Assembly: GCA_003049465.1 (NCBI GenBank)
Contig: PYSS01000025.1
Location: 124,001-188,000, forward strand
Origin: Magnaporthiopsis rhizophila
Taxonomy: Eukaryota > Ascomycota > Sordariomycetes > Magnaporthales > Magnaporthaceae
Length of the DNA: 64,000 bases
Reading direction: 5' to 3'
Under the pieces are notes generated by a model. The model saw nothing but the letters and a program-made list of their open reading frames with translations, searched no databases and had not been told where the DNA came from. Shown here piece by piece: positions 9,672-22,027 of this stretch. Numbering within the stretch: position 1 is the first letter of the stretch; every line of letters starts with the position of its first letter. The position numbers and the translations under genes are program-made.

Positions 9672-12309
9672 TTAGAAGGCAGCGCCCAGCCCGTTCTTGG
9701 ACTGTCGCTTGCTAAACCGATTCCGCTTCTTGTCGGGGATCGGGTCCTCCAGGCTGCCCTGGCTCTTGCTCAGCACCTGGTTCCGCCCAGATCTGTCGCT
9801 CACCGAGAAGCCCTCGCCATACTCGGGGTAAGTTGCTCGCCCGCCGAGCGTGCTGGCCGGGCTGGACATGGACGACGACATATTCCCGCCAAAAGCGCCG
9901 TTATCCCTATCGTGCGTTCCCAGGATCTTCTGGGAGAGCGCAAAGTCCTTGGCCGTCTCCAATGACTCGATCCAGTCGTCCACCGAAATCTTACCCATGT
10001 CACCCCCATTTTGAGAGCCTTTGGGTTCTTCGAACACGTAATGAATGCCGCCCTGTTTGGATCACGTCAGAATCCAGGAAGGTATGCAAAGATTCCGGGA
10101 CAAAGAGTATGCGGGAACGAGGGCCTCTCACCGTGTCGACACACCAGACGGGCTGCCCCTTGACGTCCATTTGTGTCCTCCATGTGCAGTCTGCCGCAAG
10201 TAGCGGGATTTCTTGTTTCGTCTTCTTCTCTTCACCGCCCGCAGGTGCCAGCACGATCCGCCCACTAGACGTGACCATGACGAGACGTTGCCGCTTCTTG
10301 GTTGTGCTTCCGCCGAAGAAGCGGGAAAGCTTCTTGTGCCCGTCACCATGTTCCCCTTTCCCGTGAGGGCTGCTGGATATCGGCGACGAGATCACCATAA
10401 GATCTCCCAGCTTCAGAATCCGCTCGTTGTTTCGGGTCAACACTGGCGACCAGTCGAGGTCGAGCTGCGTCGGCGGCGGCAGCTCCGTTATTATCCGCCG
10501 TGGCTCCTGGCGCTGCTGATGCTGCTGTGGCTGTTGTTGAGATTTTGATCCGCCATTGCTCTGCTGTTGCTGCAGCGGGGCACCGCTGCGGGCAGGCGCC
10601 ACCGCCTGCTGCTGCGCCGACCCCGACGCTCCATTTAGTTGTATGATATGAGGCTCCTGAGCTGGTGGCACGTAGGGCTTCAGCCGAGGCGCTCGGGACC
10701 TCCACAGCTCCATGCCGATCGTCTGCCCATCGAAAAACTCATGGTTCCGGATATGCTCAATAGTCAACCTGCGGGCAGGGTCCAGGACAAGACACCGCTC
10801 GACGAGATCGCGGGCGGCCGACGGGAAACCCGGAGGGAACTCGTACTCCAGGCCGACAATCTTCTGGAACGTGAGGTACTCGCTCCCGCCCTTGAATGGT
10901 GGCCGGCCGGCCAGAAGCTGGTATACGATGCAGCCGAACGCCCACACGTCGCTGGCTTTGCTTGCGCTCTTGTCGGTCAAAAGCTCGGGGCTGACGTATT
11001 CGGCCGTGCCGACGAACGACGCTGCCCTGCTGTCCTCTGACGGGGCTCTCTCAAACATCTGCTGCGTGGTCGCGGCCCGGGGGTCTGGCAGAAGCTTGGC
11101 TGTTCCAAAGTCGGTGATTTTGACGTGCATACGGTCGTCGAGCAGCACGTTCTCCGGCTTGAGATCCCGATGGATGACTCCCCTCGCGTGCATGTAATCG
11201 ATGGCATCGAGGATCTGGGCACCGTAAAAGCGCGTGCACTCGACGTCGAATGTGCCCGTCCGCTTCAGCACTCCCAGCAGCTCCCCGCCGGCGCACAGGT
11301 CCAGGACGTAGTACAGCGAGGTCTCGTCCTGGAACGTGTAGTACAGCCGGACTATGCCAGGGTGCTCCGTCAACCTGTTGAGCGTGTTCTTCTCAATGTT
11401 GACATACTTGATCTTCTTCTCCTTGATGATGTGCTTCTTCTCGAGGACCTTTATCGCGTACTCCTTCAGATTCTGACGATCCGTGGCCTGGTACACGGTG
11501 CTGTACGACCCCTCTCCGAGGATCCTGCCAAACGAGAAGTCCCTGACGCCCTTCTTGACGGACCTCATAACTGTCCTCCCGTTTGCGTCCACCTCTTTCC
11601 TGACACCAACCGCAGCCCCGCGTTCCTGCCACTCCTCGCTGCTTGCCGGCAGCGGAACTTCAGGTTGGCTCGACGGAGCCGCATTCGGTATCCCCGGTAT
11701 CGAGGTGTACCCACCGCGCATCCCTCTAGATGAGCTTCTTGTTGGTGGGTTGGCTCCACCCCCGGCGGACTGAGGCATTTGCGGATGGGAGGAGCCGCCG
11801 TTGTTGTACGATCCCTCACGATAGCTCGCCTGGCGTGTGGGCACAGTTCCTCTGTACCCTCCAGCGTTGGAGGAGCTCCGCTGCGGCACGCTACCGCCGT
11901 ATAGGGGCGACCTCGCCTGGTCTGGCCTGCGCTCTCGGCCGGGCGAGACGCCGTCCGACTCGTGGCCTGGTGCGGAGGAGTAAATGGCGGATGAAGGGCG
12001 GGATCGCGTCCCGGGTGAAGCCATGTCGTACTGATGTGGTATCTGAGCACTCTGCGAAGACGGGACGGGGGATAGAAGCGAGTGTTCGGGTTCGCCTGCG
12101 GCGTGCGATGAGCTCGACGTTGGCTCGTGGAATGAGGGCGTCAGTTCAGGTTGCGGGCTAGGATGCTGCTGTGCCTGGGTTCTCCCGTCGTAGTCGGCGT
12201 TTCTATCGACGGCGGGGGCGCCGAGCGGGGGACTCGGAACTACAGCGTCGTCTGGGTTGGCGATCCTCAGACCGCCAAGGGCCTGCGAGAGACTGAGATC
12301 CCCATTCAT
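9672..12309 (-). CDS. PDK1/PKH-type protein kinase with C-terminal PH domain
   Basis: AGC-family master kinase that phosphorylates the activation loop of other AGC kinases in sphingolipid, cell-wall and TOR signalling (S. pombe Ksg1, yeast Pkh1/2, animal PDK1). Exon 1 is 12309-10132, exon 2 is 10052-9672, with a 79-bp intron (donor GTGAGA, acceptor AACAG), giving about 852 residues. Residues 1-255 are disordered, rich in Ser, Pro and Gln. The kinase starts near 257 with GRILGEGSYSTVY and continues with EYAIKVLEKKH, HRDLKPENVLL, DFGTAKLL, SFVGTAEYVSPELL and the DVWAFGCIVYQLLAG helix; the KYVNIEKNTLNRL helix is typical of PDK1. The TTQQ and Ser-rich insert in the activation loop is usual in fungi. 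The C-terminal PH-like region ends with WCVDTV and GGIHYVFEEP, split by the intron. The frame is open further upstream to 12594, but ATG 12309 (MNGDLSLSQ) has the better context and the upstream part looks like leader sequence. Confidence 0.93.
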
Positions 12310-13570
12310 AGCTGCGAGACCGGGCGGCGGTGAAGGTGAGGGGAAAGTGAGGTCGAGTCGTGTCAGAACTAATTTCGAGGGTTGGTTTGACAGGTTTCGG
12401 TGCTTCTGTCTTGGAGCTCGTCGTCGTGGCCGTCGTCGGTCGGTCGGTCGGTCGGTCGGGGCTGGGATGAAAGATGCCGTCGGAGAACGGCAACCCGGGG
12501 GCTGCCAAGGGTGGACCAGCGAAGCGATGGGCTTGCAGCACGAGTCGGAGGGATTGCCAGTCACGTCAACGAACGGCCCGGTTGTTCTTCCCAACCGGCC
12601 CTGGTATTGGGAGCATCAGGACTGGGCCAGGACTCGGCGATTGCGAGAGACGACAGCGGCCGGGGCAGGAAGGCGGCCGGCCGGGAGATGAGGGCGGCTG
12701 GTGTCGTGGGTGCTGGCTCACTGGCTGCTGGCTGGTCCATGCAGCGCCTCGCAGGACAAATACAGTGGATGCACGCACCGCACAGCGACGAATGCCTGGG
12801 ATGCAGGCTGTGAGCGGGTCTGTCAATTATCGTTTTCACGGCAAAGCTCGCAGTCTGCCGTTGGCTCCGAGTCGATGCGCCCCGGCAAAGCGATTTTCAG
12901 GTGACGTGTGGAAATATCCAGACACCAAAGCTGAGCTGGCTCAAGCTGGGTGGCTGAGGCTGCCCGGTTGGTTGGCTGGCTGTGCTCGACTTTGGGACTG
13001 GTTTGACTTTTCTGACCTGATCCGACCGTTCGGATTCGGGCACGAACAAAAAAAAAAAAAAAAAAAGACACACGCCACCGTTCTCTGCTTTCTGTCCACG
13101 AGTCCGGAACTGGTCCCCGTGCACTAAAAGGCCCACCAAGCCGTGCACCGGACGGCACTGGCAGCACTTCAGAGCATCAATTGAAATAGTACACACACCA
13201 GTGACACATCTGCACAAACACCGCCCGGAAGCTGCGACCGGTCGGCTGGCTGCTCTGCTGGCTGGAGCGACAGCCAAGCGGGCGCCAATCCGTCTGGTCC
13301 TCTGAAAACTGGGGCCTGCTGCCGCTGATTGGCGGGTAGTGGCTCGTGCTCCACCCGCGAACTCCAAATCTTGCAAGAGAAACATCCATCGCATTTCCCC
13401 GTCTGCCTGCCCGCCACCAACCCGGCCTTTGGGCACGTTTGCACAGTTCTATAAGTGGACGGACTGGAAGCATTGCTTCCCCTGAACGGCTACGGGCGAC
13501 TCCTTTTCTAGGTCATTTCCCCAGCAGGCCAAAGTCCGAGGGCATTACCTCTATAGCAGGTACAGCCTGA
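12310..13570. other. Kinase 5' leader and promoter; CGGT microsatellite
   Basis: Upstream of the PDK1-like start on the minus strand. The sequence is repetitive, with CGGT repeated about six times at 12436-12459 and GGCTGGCTG-like words elsewhere. An A run lies at about 13048-13066. ORFs here are in repetitive GC-rich sequence without family motifs, and I see no gene. Confidence 0.5.
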
Positions 13571-15293
13571 TACAATTGGATCCCATAGACACAAGTCCTA
13601 ATTCGAGTCCAAGCCAAGTCGCCAATCCAGAGCTCTGCAAAAGTGGCGGTTTTCTCTGTGGCAGCCTGACCTTGGCCCAGTTCCCGAGCTAACTCCTCCC
13701 GTGTCCTTCATATTTGCTTTCCAGTCACCCCTCACGGCTTCTCCTCATCGGTGATTGCGCTTTTGGGGCGCCGAAGCCACGCATACCGGGAGGATCCTCG
13801 AAGCTTCTCACTCGCCGCTGCGCCAGTCTTACATATTCGCAGTTTTATTACACTCGCCACGAGGGAATGTCTCATTTCTTAACTGCTATCCCTACCGCGA
13901 TTGATCCTGCAGGTCGATGATCAATTGCCACATCTGGCTCCTGCTGTAGGACCCAGCTCCCCTGTGTGGGAAACCGTCGGCGGCTGTGCGGAAACGTTCC
14001 CGGAGCCGCACCCGCCCTCTGTGCCACTGTGAATGCCACAATAAAAATCCGCTCCTGCCCTCCCAATGTCGAGAGAGTGCGCCGTGGAAGCGATTTCCTC
14101 TTTGTATGCCACCTACCTTGGTAATCAAGGAAGACAGACGGGAAGCAAGTGCTACCCATGAGCGTTTCTGTCTGGCAAACTCAATGTTTACGTAGATTAG
14201 GGATGAAAGATGGAGGATCATCCGTAATACATCACGACACCGAACATGGAGCTGGGAACACAGCCCTGCCAGGCACCGTGAAATACCCGTGGTGCAAGGC
14301 TCCTTTCGCAAATCCCTTTTCCGCAAGCATGCTACGGTTGAAGCCAACCGTTCTAGCCCTGACCGCCGCCGAGGTCAAGGAGTACGAGAGACGTTGGCGA
14401 CACCGACAGCGTTCGTCCCCGGAAAAGGTCGACCCCAAGGCTCAGGGACAGCCTTCGGGAACTAGGAAACACCGTGAGCCCAGGATCCGGATCTCACCGC
14501 CGTCTCCGGGCCCGTCATCACTACCACTAGGCACCACCTCTGAGATCAACCATGTCTCTGCCCAACGGCGTAGCGACCCGTTTGCTACATCACCCGCCCA
14601 ATCCCTCCGAGGCCGCGCGGCAGTCGACGCAGTCGGATCCTCGGGAGACGCGGCCCTCGGACCCGGTAACCTCGCGCCTGTCGACTTTCCTACGCCACGC
14701 CGCTTGCGCATCAGACGTCCGCAACATGCAAGTCCGGCTGCGATAGGTGGCGGACCCCACGCGAGCCAAGAGGAGGGACAGCTGGAGCAGCGAGCCGAGT
14801 TATCCCACAGCCCTGGCATTCCGGCTGCTGCGGGTGCAGGCCGGAATGCATCCAGTGTCGTATCGCAAGGTCCATCGGCAGATACGGACCCGGTACCCAG
14901 GTTTCCGCTCCCAGCTTCGCGGTACTCACAGACTGCATCGACGGCAGCAGTTGATGCATTTGTGAGCATAGCTTACCCTTAACACGCCGAGAACGGTCGC
15001 ATAGCTGACCATTGGCGGTCGCTACCATGGGTCTTGCGGAATTGTAGAAAGCGGCAGCTCCCGCTGACATCGCCGCCCAGCCTGTGTCAGCCGATTTGCG
15101 TGGAGCCCCAGCGACGCCGTCCAGAAGCTCCTCCGTGCAGGATCAGGCTAACAATTCACCGTCCAGTGTCTCTGTCAGTCGGCCCAGCCGTGACCACAGT
15201 TGTATACCTAGATACTTTTTTTGTTCTCGTCGGGAGAAGGCTAACCTGAACACCGTGTGGGCTTAGTCGAGCGGGAGTCGCACGAGGTCAATC
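13571..15293. other. Unassigned region, overlapping uninformative ORFs
   Basis: A plus-strand frame is open at 14149-14982, overlapped by open frames in other phases. Its translation is Ser/Pro/Arg-rich with no motif, and codon use is not clearly better than in the competing frames. It may be the 5' leader of the gene starting at 15294, or part of a longer spliced gene that I cannot resolve. Confidence 0.35.
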
Positions 15294-15848
15294 ATGGCGA
15301 CAGTCAGGTCCCTGCGGGCCCGGGTAACCTCAGCCAGCAAACCATCGCGCAAAGGGAACGAGCCTGACGCTCGCGGTCCGCCATCGCCCAAGCGATCCGC
15401 AAGACCTGCCGCTGCCACCGCGGCCTCGTCGTCCTCGGTACCGCCGCAGCTGGATGGAGAAGCAAGTGCCTTCCAGATCTACAATGATGCGCTCCCGGCG
15501 GCGATCCAGCCGCAGACCCCCCAGAACCTGCCCGAGGCGCGGCACCGCGGCCGCCTTTTCGACGGCACCAGCGCCGGCGGTGCGCAGACTGCTCCGGTGT
15601 GGCGCACAGGCATCACGGCGGCGGCGGCAGCGGCATCGGGCGGTGGAGCGGTGGGCGCCGGCACCACGAGACGGCGCTACCCTGCGCGACGGGCACCCAG
15701 TCCGCCTGGGCTGGCGACGCCGGGGTTCAGAGGGCTGTACGGAGGACTGGAGAACACGGATGACGCGGCGCTCTTCGATCGGGCTTCGAGACTGGCGGGA
15801 GATCGGCGGCCAAGGGATCCCAGCCCTGGCGACCGTGGCCCACCTTGA
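15294..15848 (+). CDS. Small protein of unknown function
   Basis: Single open frame of 184 residues starting in good context (AATCATGGCGAC). The N-terminal half is basic and low in complexity. The middle holds a compact block, FQIYNDALPAAIQPQTP then NLPEARHRGRL, and the C-terminal part has PGFRGLYGGLENTDDAALFD before an Arg/Pro-rich tail. These blocks look like conserved islands in an otherwise disordered protein; from memory, similar blocks occur in other Sordariomycete hypothetical proteins, which I cannot verify here. There is no signal peptide or membrane segment. Function unknown. Upstream exons are possible. Confidence 0.55.
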   Translation: MATVRSLRARVTSASKPSRKGNEPDARGPPSPKRSARPAAATAASSSSVPPQLDGEASAFQIYNDALPAAIQPQTPQNLPEARHRGRLFDGTSAGGAQTAPVWRTGITAAAAAASGGGAVGAGTTRRRYPARRAPSPPGLATPGFRGLYGGLENTDDAALFDRASRLAGDRRPRDPSPGDRGPP

Positions 15849-18036
15849 GTGGTTGGTTCACCGAAACGTGGAGGCTGGCGGTGAGTGAAGTGCGGAGAAG
15901 GATTGAGCACGCAGAAAATTCTGCGCTGCGCGTAGGACCCCTGTGAAGCCTTGGAGTCGGCATGTGGAGGGGGATCTTCCTGTGCCCGGGTTGGCAGCCG
16001 GACACAGGTGAAAAACGTACGAGGGGGCTCGCCCTGTTTTCTTTTCGTTGCCTGTTTTTTTCTTATCTTCCCTCTTGTCCTCGTCCCTCATATCGGGCTC
16101 ACCGCAGCTTTGTCCGTCCCAAGCTGGCAGAAACACGAATCAAACACACCTGTGTAATCCATTTTTGCGGTGCTATCCTAATAGGCGGCCATGCCCGGTG
16201 GTCGGAAGTATTACTAGAAATGGGGAAACTCGGATATCCTTTGTGTCGGAAGGCCGATGCCGACAAATGTTGCTAGCTCCTTGCCATCCAGCTTTCTGCG
16301 GGCTGACAACACACTGGAAATCGCACACCGCAAGTCTTTGGACAGCTTTGTGCAGTTACATCCGTCAAAGTCCGTATCATGTATAATAGTGCACAATTTT
16401 CATACGACCCGTAAAGCTTGGTTTGTGCTGCAATTCAGACGGCATGGATAGCCTGGTAAGACAAATGATGTTTGCCTAAGGCTGCCATCTCTTACAGCCA
16501 ATCAAGGCAAATGAGCGCCTTATCCGGCAGTTGCTCTGCTGACGCTTGCCCGGTCGCGATATTGGCATTGCTGGGGTGGGAATAGCTTGGCAGGTTGCTC
16601 TGGAAGCGCGCGGATTGGCCAAGGCCAATACTTTCAGGCACCTCCTCTCTCAAACAAGGTCCGGGCACTGACCGCCCCGGATCAAAAGAGCGCCGGGGTT
16701 GCCGAGCCTGATTAGACCTGACCCCCCTGTCTCCCTGCAGGTCATATCCGCCGATTGTGAGACCTGGCAGAGCGAGCGCCGGCTGACTGCCTGCCACCTG
16801 TCTGCGGGTGACAGAACCAAAAATCGACGGTCGACTTTTGCGTTCCACCAGGTGGGGAACCCATTTAAGGCGGCTTTACATACGAGCTCTTATTGGCCAT
16901 GCCAAAACACAGAGCTCGGATTCGCCAGGGCCTTGTTCTGGGGGATCCACCCCAGCAGCGCCCTGGCTGACTGGCCTGACAAAGCGTGATGGGGCCAATA
17001 AGATCGCGGTCGGCGGCCAACGCGCGCCATCCTTCAAAGGCGGGCGCTCGATCCAGCCTGGCCTGCTTGGGCCCCCCAGCGAGGGTGGGTCTACAGTGTG
17101 TTTGTAAAGTGGGTAGCGCCTCGACAGACTGTTCCCCGACGCCTCAAGCGGTGCGGTTGCTGGAGCGGACACGGTCTTCCCTCTGCTGCTCGCTTGTTAT
17201 GGCGTAAAAAGTTTGTGGCTGGAATTGATGCGGGTGGATGCTAGCGGGCTAACAGCACGTCACAGTCGGTACTCCCCGGTGCCCTGCTGCTGCTTCGCTC
17301 TTGCCTCGCCTTGCCTGCTTCCCCACGCAGTCGGCCGGCTGCTTCCTCGTCTGTCTCTCACGAATCGCTGTCTGCAGTACCTGCTTCCCTCTCTTCCGCG
17401 CTCACGCTGCTCTTTAGGGTTCCGTCTTCCACCTCCCATCCGGTTGCCTTTTTGAGCCCTTCACACCTACTCACACCCGCCCATAAAGTTCCGTGCTTCC
17501 CCCCTTTCCTTTTCTTGAGGCTTTCCTACTCCATTACCATTTTCCAGCCTCGGATCTCTCTACACCTGGTTATCCCCCCTTGTGGTCAGCCTGGCTGAGC
17601 TCTCCACTCTTCTATCACACACCTCGTCTGCTGCCTCTTAGACTGCTCGGCGTTCCACCACCTCGGCCTCGTCGTCCTCGCCGCCGTCCTTCCACCCTCC
17701 TCCCGACTCTACCTACCTACCTACCTCTCCCGCGCATTGGTACTTTTTATCTCTGATCCAATTGATCTCGTTCCACCTCGTCATTTATGAATTAACTATC
17801 TCGAACCGTCTCTTCTACACTCAATTGACCCTCCTAGTCCATTTTTTCCATACTACCCTGCCGTCGTCGTCTAAGTTGGCGTGCCTCGCGGCTTACAAGC
17901 ACCATCGCGTCTGCCTCTTAACCCTGCACCCTCATAGGACACAGTAGCACTGCACTGCACCGCGCACACACACAGCGTGAACTCTAACCAGATCAAACAA
18001 TCTCACCCGAATCTAGCGCAGATATTGACCACCAAG
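15849..18036. other. Intergenic and long pyrimidine-rich 5' leader
   Basis: 15849-17200 shows no believable gene. From about 17260 to 18030 the plus strand is strongly C/T-rich with words such as CTACCTACCTACC (about 17709), the usual look of a long fungal 5' untranslated region. It leads straight into the coding region at 18037. Confidence 0.5.
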
Positions 18037-18948
18037 ATGTCTTCTTTTGGTCGCACTTCGTCGCCGGTCCTCACCATGCCGCTGCAGCCTGCTGTCCAGA
18101 CACCCTTTGGCAGACAACTATTCACACACCCATCGTCGTTTGGTCAGTCAGCTTCATGGTCTCAGTCCTTCGCGCAAAACATGGCCCACGTGTCGCGGGG
18201 CCGCAAGCGGTCCCGCGACGAGGCGGCGGTCAACCTTGACGCACCAGAGAAGGCGCCGCCGCCGGTCGAAGTCGTCAAGGAGGCCGAGGACGAGTGGGAA
18301 TATGGCCCGGGCATGGTCCTCATCAAGAAGAGCACCGGCTACGTCCACGATGCATCCAACCAGACTGGCACCTGGCTCGAGGAGCAAAAGGCTCGCGACG
18401 AGGCCCGCAAGCTCGCAGAGGCGCTCGAGCTCCAGCAGCGACAAGCCATGGAGCGGCCATCCTTGAGGAGCAACAAGTCATCCCGCCTGGACGTCTCAAC
18501 CCGCCCGGACAGCTCGCCAATCCGCGCCAGCGCCGACAACGCCGCCCAATCACCTTGCGACTCGCCCAGCCAGCCAATTGTAGACGACTTCACCATGCAC
18601 CTCGGCATTGGCTGGAGCCGCATCAGCGATGATGAGCACATCCAGGCTGCCGCCCGGGGATGGGCCAAGTACATCGAGAACCACTACCCTGTCAGCAACG
18701 CCAAAATCCGCCTGGAGAGCCGAGGCCTCGAGTCATATCTGGTCGAGGCCAGCGAGGGCTACTTTCTCTTCGCAGAGAACCTACGTCAGGGACGCCTCGT
18801 CAGCCAGAACCCCCAGCGCGCCCTCGACAACCTCAAGTCGTCGCCGCCAACATTCGACGGCGCCGAGACCATGATGGCTACTTCAACACCAAAGCCAGTC
18901 GACGTCGACCCCATGGCCCACAACGAAGTGGCGATGGACATGAACTGA
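18037..18948 (+). CDS. Unknown protein with compact C-terminal domain
   Basis: Intronless frame. The preferred start is 18037 (AAGATGTCTTC), giving 303 residues; an in-frame ATG at 17977 would add 20 residues of leader-like sequence. The N-terminus is Ser/Pro/Gln-rich, followed by a basic SRGRKRSRDE segment that could be a nuclear signal. A charged helix (about WLEEQKARDEARKLAEAL) may form a coiled coil. The C-terminal third is compact: MHLGIGWSRI, then AARGWAKYIENHYPVSN, then LESRGLESYLVEA and GYFLFAENLRQGRL. I recognise this only as a probable fungal-specific conserved protein, perhaps nuclear. No enzyme motif is visible. The strong 5' leader and C-biased codon use make expression likely. 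Confidence 0.75.
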   Translation: MSSFGRTSSPVLTMPLQPAVQTPFGRQLFTHPSSFGQSASWSQSFAQNMAHVSRGRKRSRDEAAVNLDAPEKAPPPVEVVKEAEDEWEYGPGMVLIKKSTGYVHDASNQTGTWLEEQKARDEARKLAEALELQQRQAMERPSLRSNKSSRLDVSTRPDSSPIRASADNAAQSPCDSPSQPIVDDFTMHLGIGWSRISDDEHIQAAARGWAKYIENHYPVSNAKIRLESRGLESYLVEASEGYFLFAENLRQGRLVSQNPQRALDNLKSSPPTFDGAETMMATSTPKPVDVDPMAHNEVAMDMN

Positions 18949-21900
18949 TTGGCTCAAACGACATTTTGCTTGGTGCTTTGTTTGATTATGTGGGGTGTCA
19001 ATTGGGCGTTTTGGTTGGCAGGACTGCCAGTCGGCATGGATGACGGACCGGCACGAGGACGATCGATCGATATCGACATCGACGACGACGACATTTCCAA
19101 ACCAGGTGCAACGAGTTTCTCTTTCTCTTTCGCTTGCTCTTGCTGAATTGCCCCGGATTTCTGGTTATTTTTTTCTCTATCACGTTCCGGGAAGGTAAAA
19201 CGAAACAGCGGCGTTTTTTGCTTTCACTTCGGGGAACAAAGGCCGTTACGGCGTCCTTGCATTTGTCTGTAACATTACCATCACCACACAGCGTCATCGT
19301 GCCCTCCCATACGATGCAGCGCTGAATTAACTTTTATTTTTCGAAAAATGGCTTCGGTCGTGATGCGGTATTGTGTGCATGCACGTTCCAACCGCCCGCT
19401 CTGGGGATGTCCGAACAAGTGTCAATGAACAAACGTGGCTCGAGTCCCGCCAAATCTCACCCGCCCCGACATGCCGAGCATCGGAGAGTAGTAGGAACAG
19501 GGCATAGGCTGTTGCGCCGTCGGCTTCACAGCGCTCCGTGCACGCGCGATCTAGAAGGCGGCACGACCGCAGGGGACGGGGCTAACCCAAGGTTTCAACG
19601 GCGTTGGTCCAAGATTGCGGAGATTCTGGGGACAGGGAGGGACGTGCGCGAACCGACACCTGCTTATCTTTTCTGTTGTGGCCTTGTTGCCTGAGGTATA
19701 TCATCGATCTACGATAACCGACTCGCTCGCACGTGCCTCACTCTTAGCCGGTCACCCTGCCGAACCTTTTTATTTTCTGGGGTAACAGGGCGGCAGGGCG
19801 ACAGCGAGCGGTGCCTTAAGGCTTTGAAACGGTCCATCTGCCTTTTGACTAGTGTTTTTGTCGTGACAGCGAAGTCAAAGCAAAGCAAGAGCGAGGAGAG
19901 AATCCCTTGACCGCATTTTGGCCCAATAAGAAATCTGGGTTTGAAATCGCACCGATCCGATCCGGACGAGTAAAAGCTGCCATCCAGTTCGCGCGGGTGT
20001 CCCTGTCCGTTTTGAAGACTGTCTTCTTTATACGGGCGGAGGACCGGCCTAAAGGGGAGAGCAGCCTGTCGGATTTCCAGCATGGGTGCCTTGCCACTCA
20101 GGCAGCAGCAAAGCGCGTATTCAACCAACAGCAACACGTGGGTAGTATGCATTTGGTAACAACCAAGACATCAATAAATTGTCGGCGGTCGGCGCCTCTC
20201 ATTGGACCGGACGCTCAGCGGTTGCGAAAAGCCTTATCAAATCACCAGCTCAACGTCAATTGGCCGCCACTCTGCCCACTGCGGCCTCCCACAATGGATG
20301 CAGAACGCTCGCTGCTGCAGGCTGCAGCTGCAAGGAAGGGCTCTGGAGCAAAGCAAAGTTGCCGTTTTCGAACTTTGTCCGACGACGTTCCCACATCTCT
20401 CCTCCTCCACCCACCCCGTCCGTATTCTATCCCCTGTCCTGCCCCGTCACCTTCTCTGTTTCCCTTTGTCTAGGTAGGGTTGTTTACGCACAGGAGTGAG
20501 TGGGTGTGTGGTCTCGGACTTTGGTGGGTGCAGCAGCAGAGCTAGGTCAGAAGCCACCGGGTCCTATCAAATAGGAGCCAAAACGACTGGAAGAACGAAG
20601 GGGGTGGTGGGTCACGGTTCGTTGCGGGTGGGTGTGGATGGGTGGCTGGGAGTCGTCGTGCAGCGATGAAAGAAGAGACAGGCACGCACGCCGCCTACAG
20701 CAGTTCCCTCGACCAAGGAATTTCAGCTGCAAGCGGATACAGAACTGCTTGCCGGCTTGTGGATTGGTGCCAACCCGCCTGCCAGGCCGGTTTTCTTCTT
20801 GAACCTTTGGCGTTGTTTTTCTTCGTTCTGCTGCCCCTGCTCGGCTCCATGCAGGTAGGGCAAGCCAGGCAGAGTTCCTTTTTATTTACGCGATCGTCTG
20901 TTCTTGACTTGGTATCTTCTGGTGATATATCAGCACCGAGCATTAGGAAATCCCGGTGGCTTACAGTTACACGCGTTACTTCGGATCGGTCCTCCACGTT
21001 CGACTCATCCAGGCCCGACGAGACGGGTTCTCAATCGTCCAGCGGCCGCCAATCAGAAAGCCAAGACGGGCCCTCCGTGAGCTGCAGTGGCAAAAATTCC
21101 GGGCTGTCGCTCGTACCCCCTTGTCCTGGGGGCACTGCCGAGCGGCTCGCAGGTTGGCTTGCTTAGCACCAGTCGCCTCTTCGGAGTCAGAGAAAAGAGC
21201 GACTGAGAAACCGTTCTCCCCATCGTCCTGGGCCAAACAAGAGGCAGAGAGGAGCAGGGGCAAAAATCAGGAGTGAAGGCGACCAAGGCACATACGCACG
21301 CTCGCACCTCCTCGCAGGACGGGGCAGGCGAACAGACGCCCGGCGCCATTCGCCTCCACATCTCATCCCATCCAGTCTCGATTGCAGGACAATCCGTTGA
21401 ATTGTCAGTCAAAGAAGGCAGTTCGGGTCGACTCTCCAGCCACGCTAGCTTGTCAACGTCGCGTGCAGGTAATCAATTAGCCCTCTCTCTTTCTCATCTT
21501 TCTCTCTCTTCTCTGCCTAATCCCACCCTTTACCAGCTCGCATCTTTGTTTCCCCTTCCTGGCAATAACAAAACACAACAGACGGGAACTACCTAGCTCT
21601 CCCACGGCTCTCGTGGTGCACTGCATGACCCTGTTTTTTTTTTTCCCCCTCGCACAGTCCCCCAGCCCCACTTTCATCAACGCACCCGCCTCGCAGCTTT
21701 GGTGCAGGACCTGAGGCTTGCTGGTGCTTTTGCCAGAGGGGGCTAGCTGGCGGGGACGCGATCCAGCTAACTCAATCCTCCCCAGCAGAGTTGAGCTGAG
21801 CGCTCTTGCTCTGTGCTCTGCTTCGCCACTCTCCAAAGCTGGCGGGCTTGGGCCCTGATCTGATTGACGACGACAACGACAACGGTGACACGATCGGACT

Positions 21901-22027
21901 ATATCATCTCTCTATACGAGTGACGACGCGACGAGAAGGTCGGTGAAAAGACGACCACAACCTCCACCACCCGACCAGAGCGCGCCACACCCATCGCCCG
22001 TGGCCATCACTGGGCGGGGCCGCATTC
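18949..22027. other. Long intergenic region upstream of the BTB gene
   Basis: About 3 kb without a supported gene. The plus strand becomes C/T-rich after about 21470, consistent with a leader for the BTB gene, and the bases just after 21470 (CAGGTAATC) could be a leader splice donor. CCAAT-type words (for example near 20198 and 20262) may be promoter elements. Nothing else stands out. Confidence 0.45.

Noticed and set aside
12436..12459. CRISPR-like array
   Set aside because: CGGT repeats without spacers; a microsatellite.
10000..12594. Longer PDK1-like protein starting at 12594
   Set aside because: The extra 95 residues are low-complexity, include translated CGGT repeats and lack family likeness; ATG 12309 has better context.
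14149..14982. 277-residue plus-strand ORF
   Set aside because: Other frames are equally open, no motif is present, and the composition is what GC-rich non-coding DNA gives. Kept only as an unassigned region.
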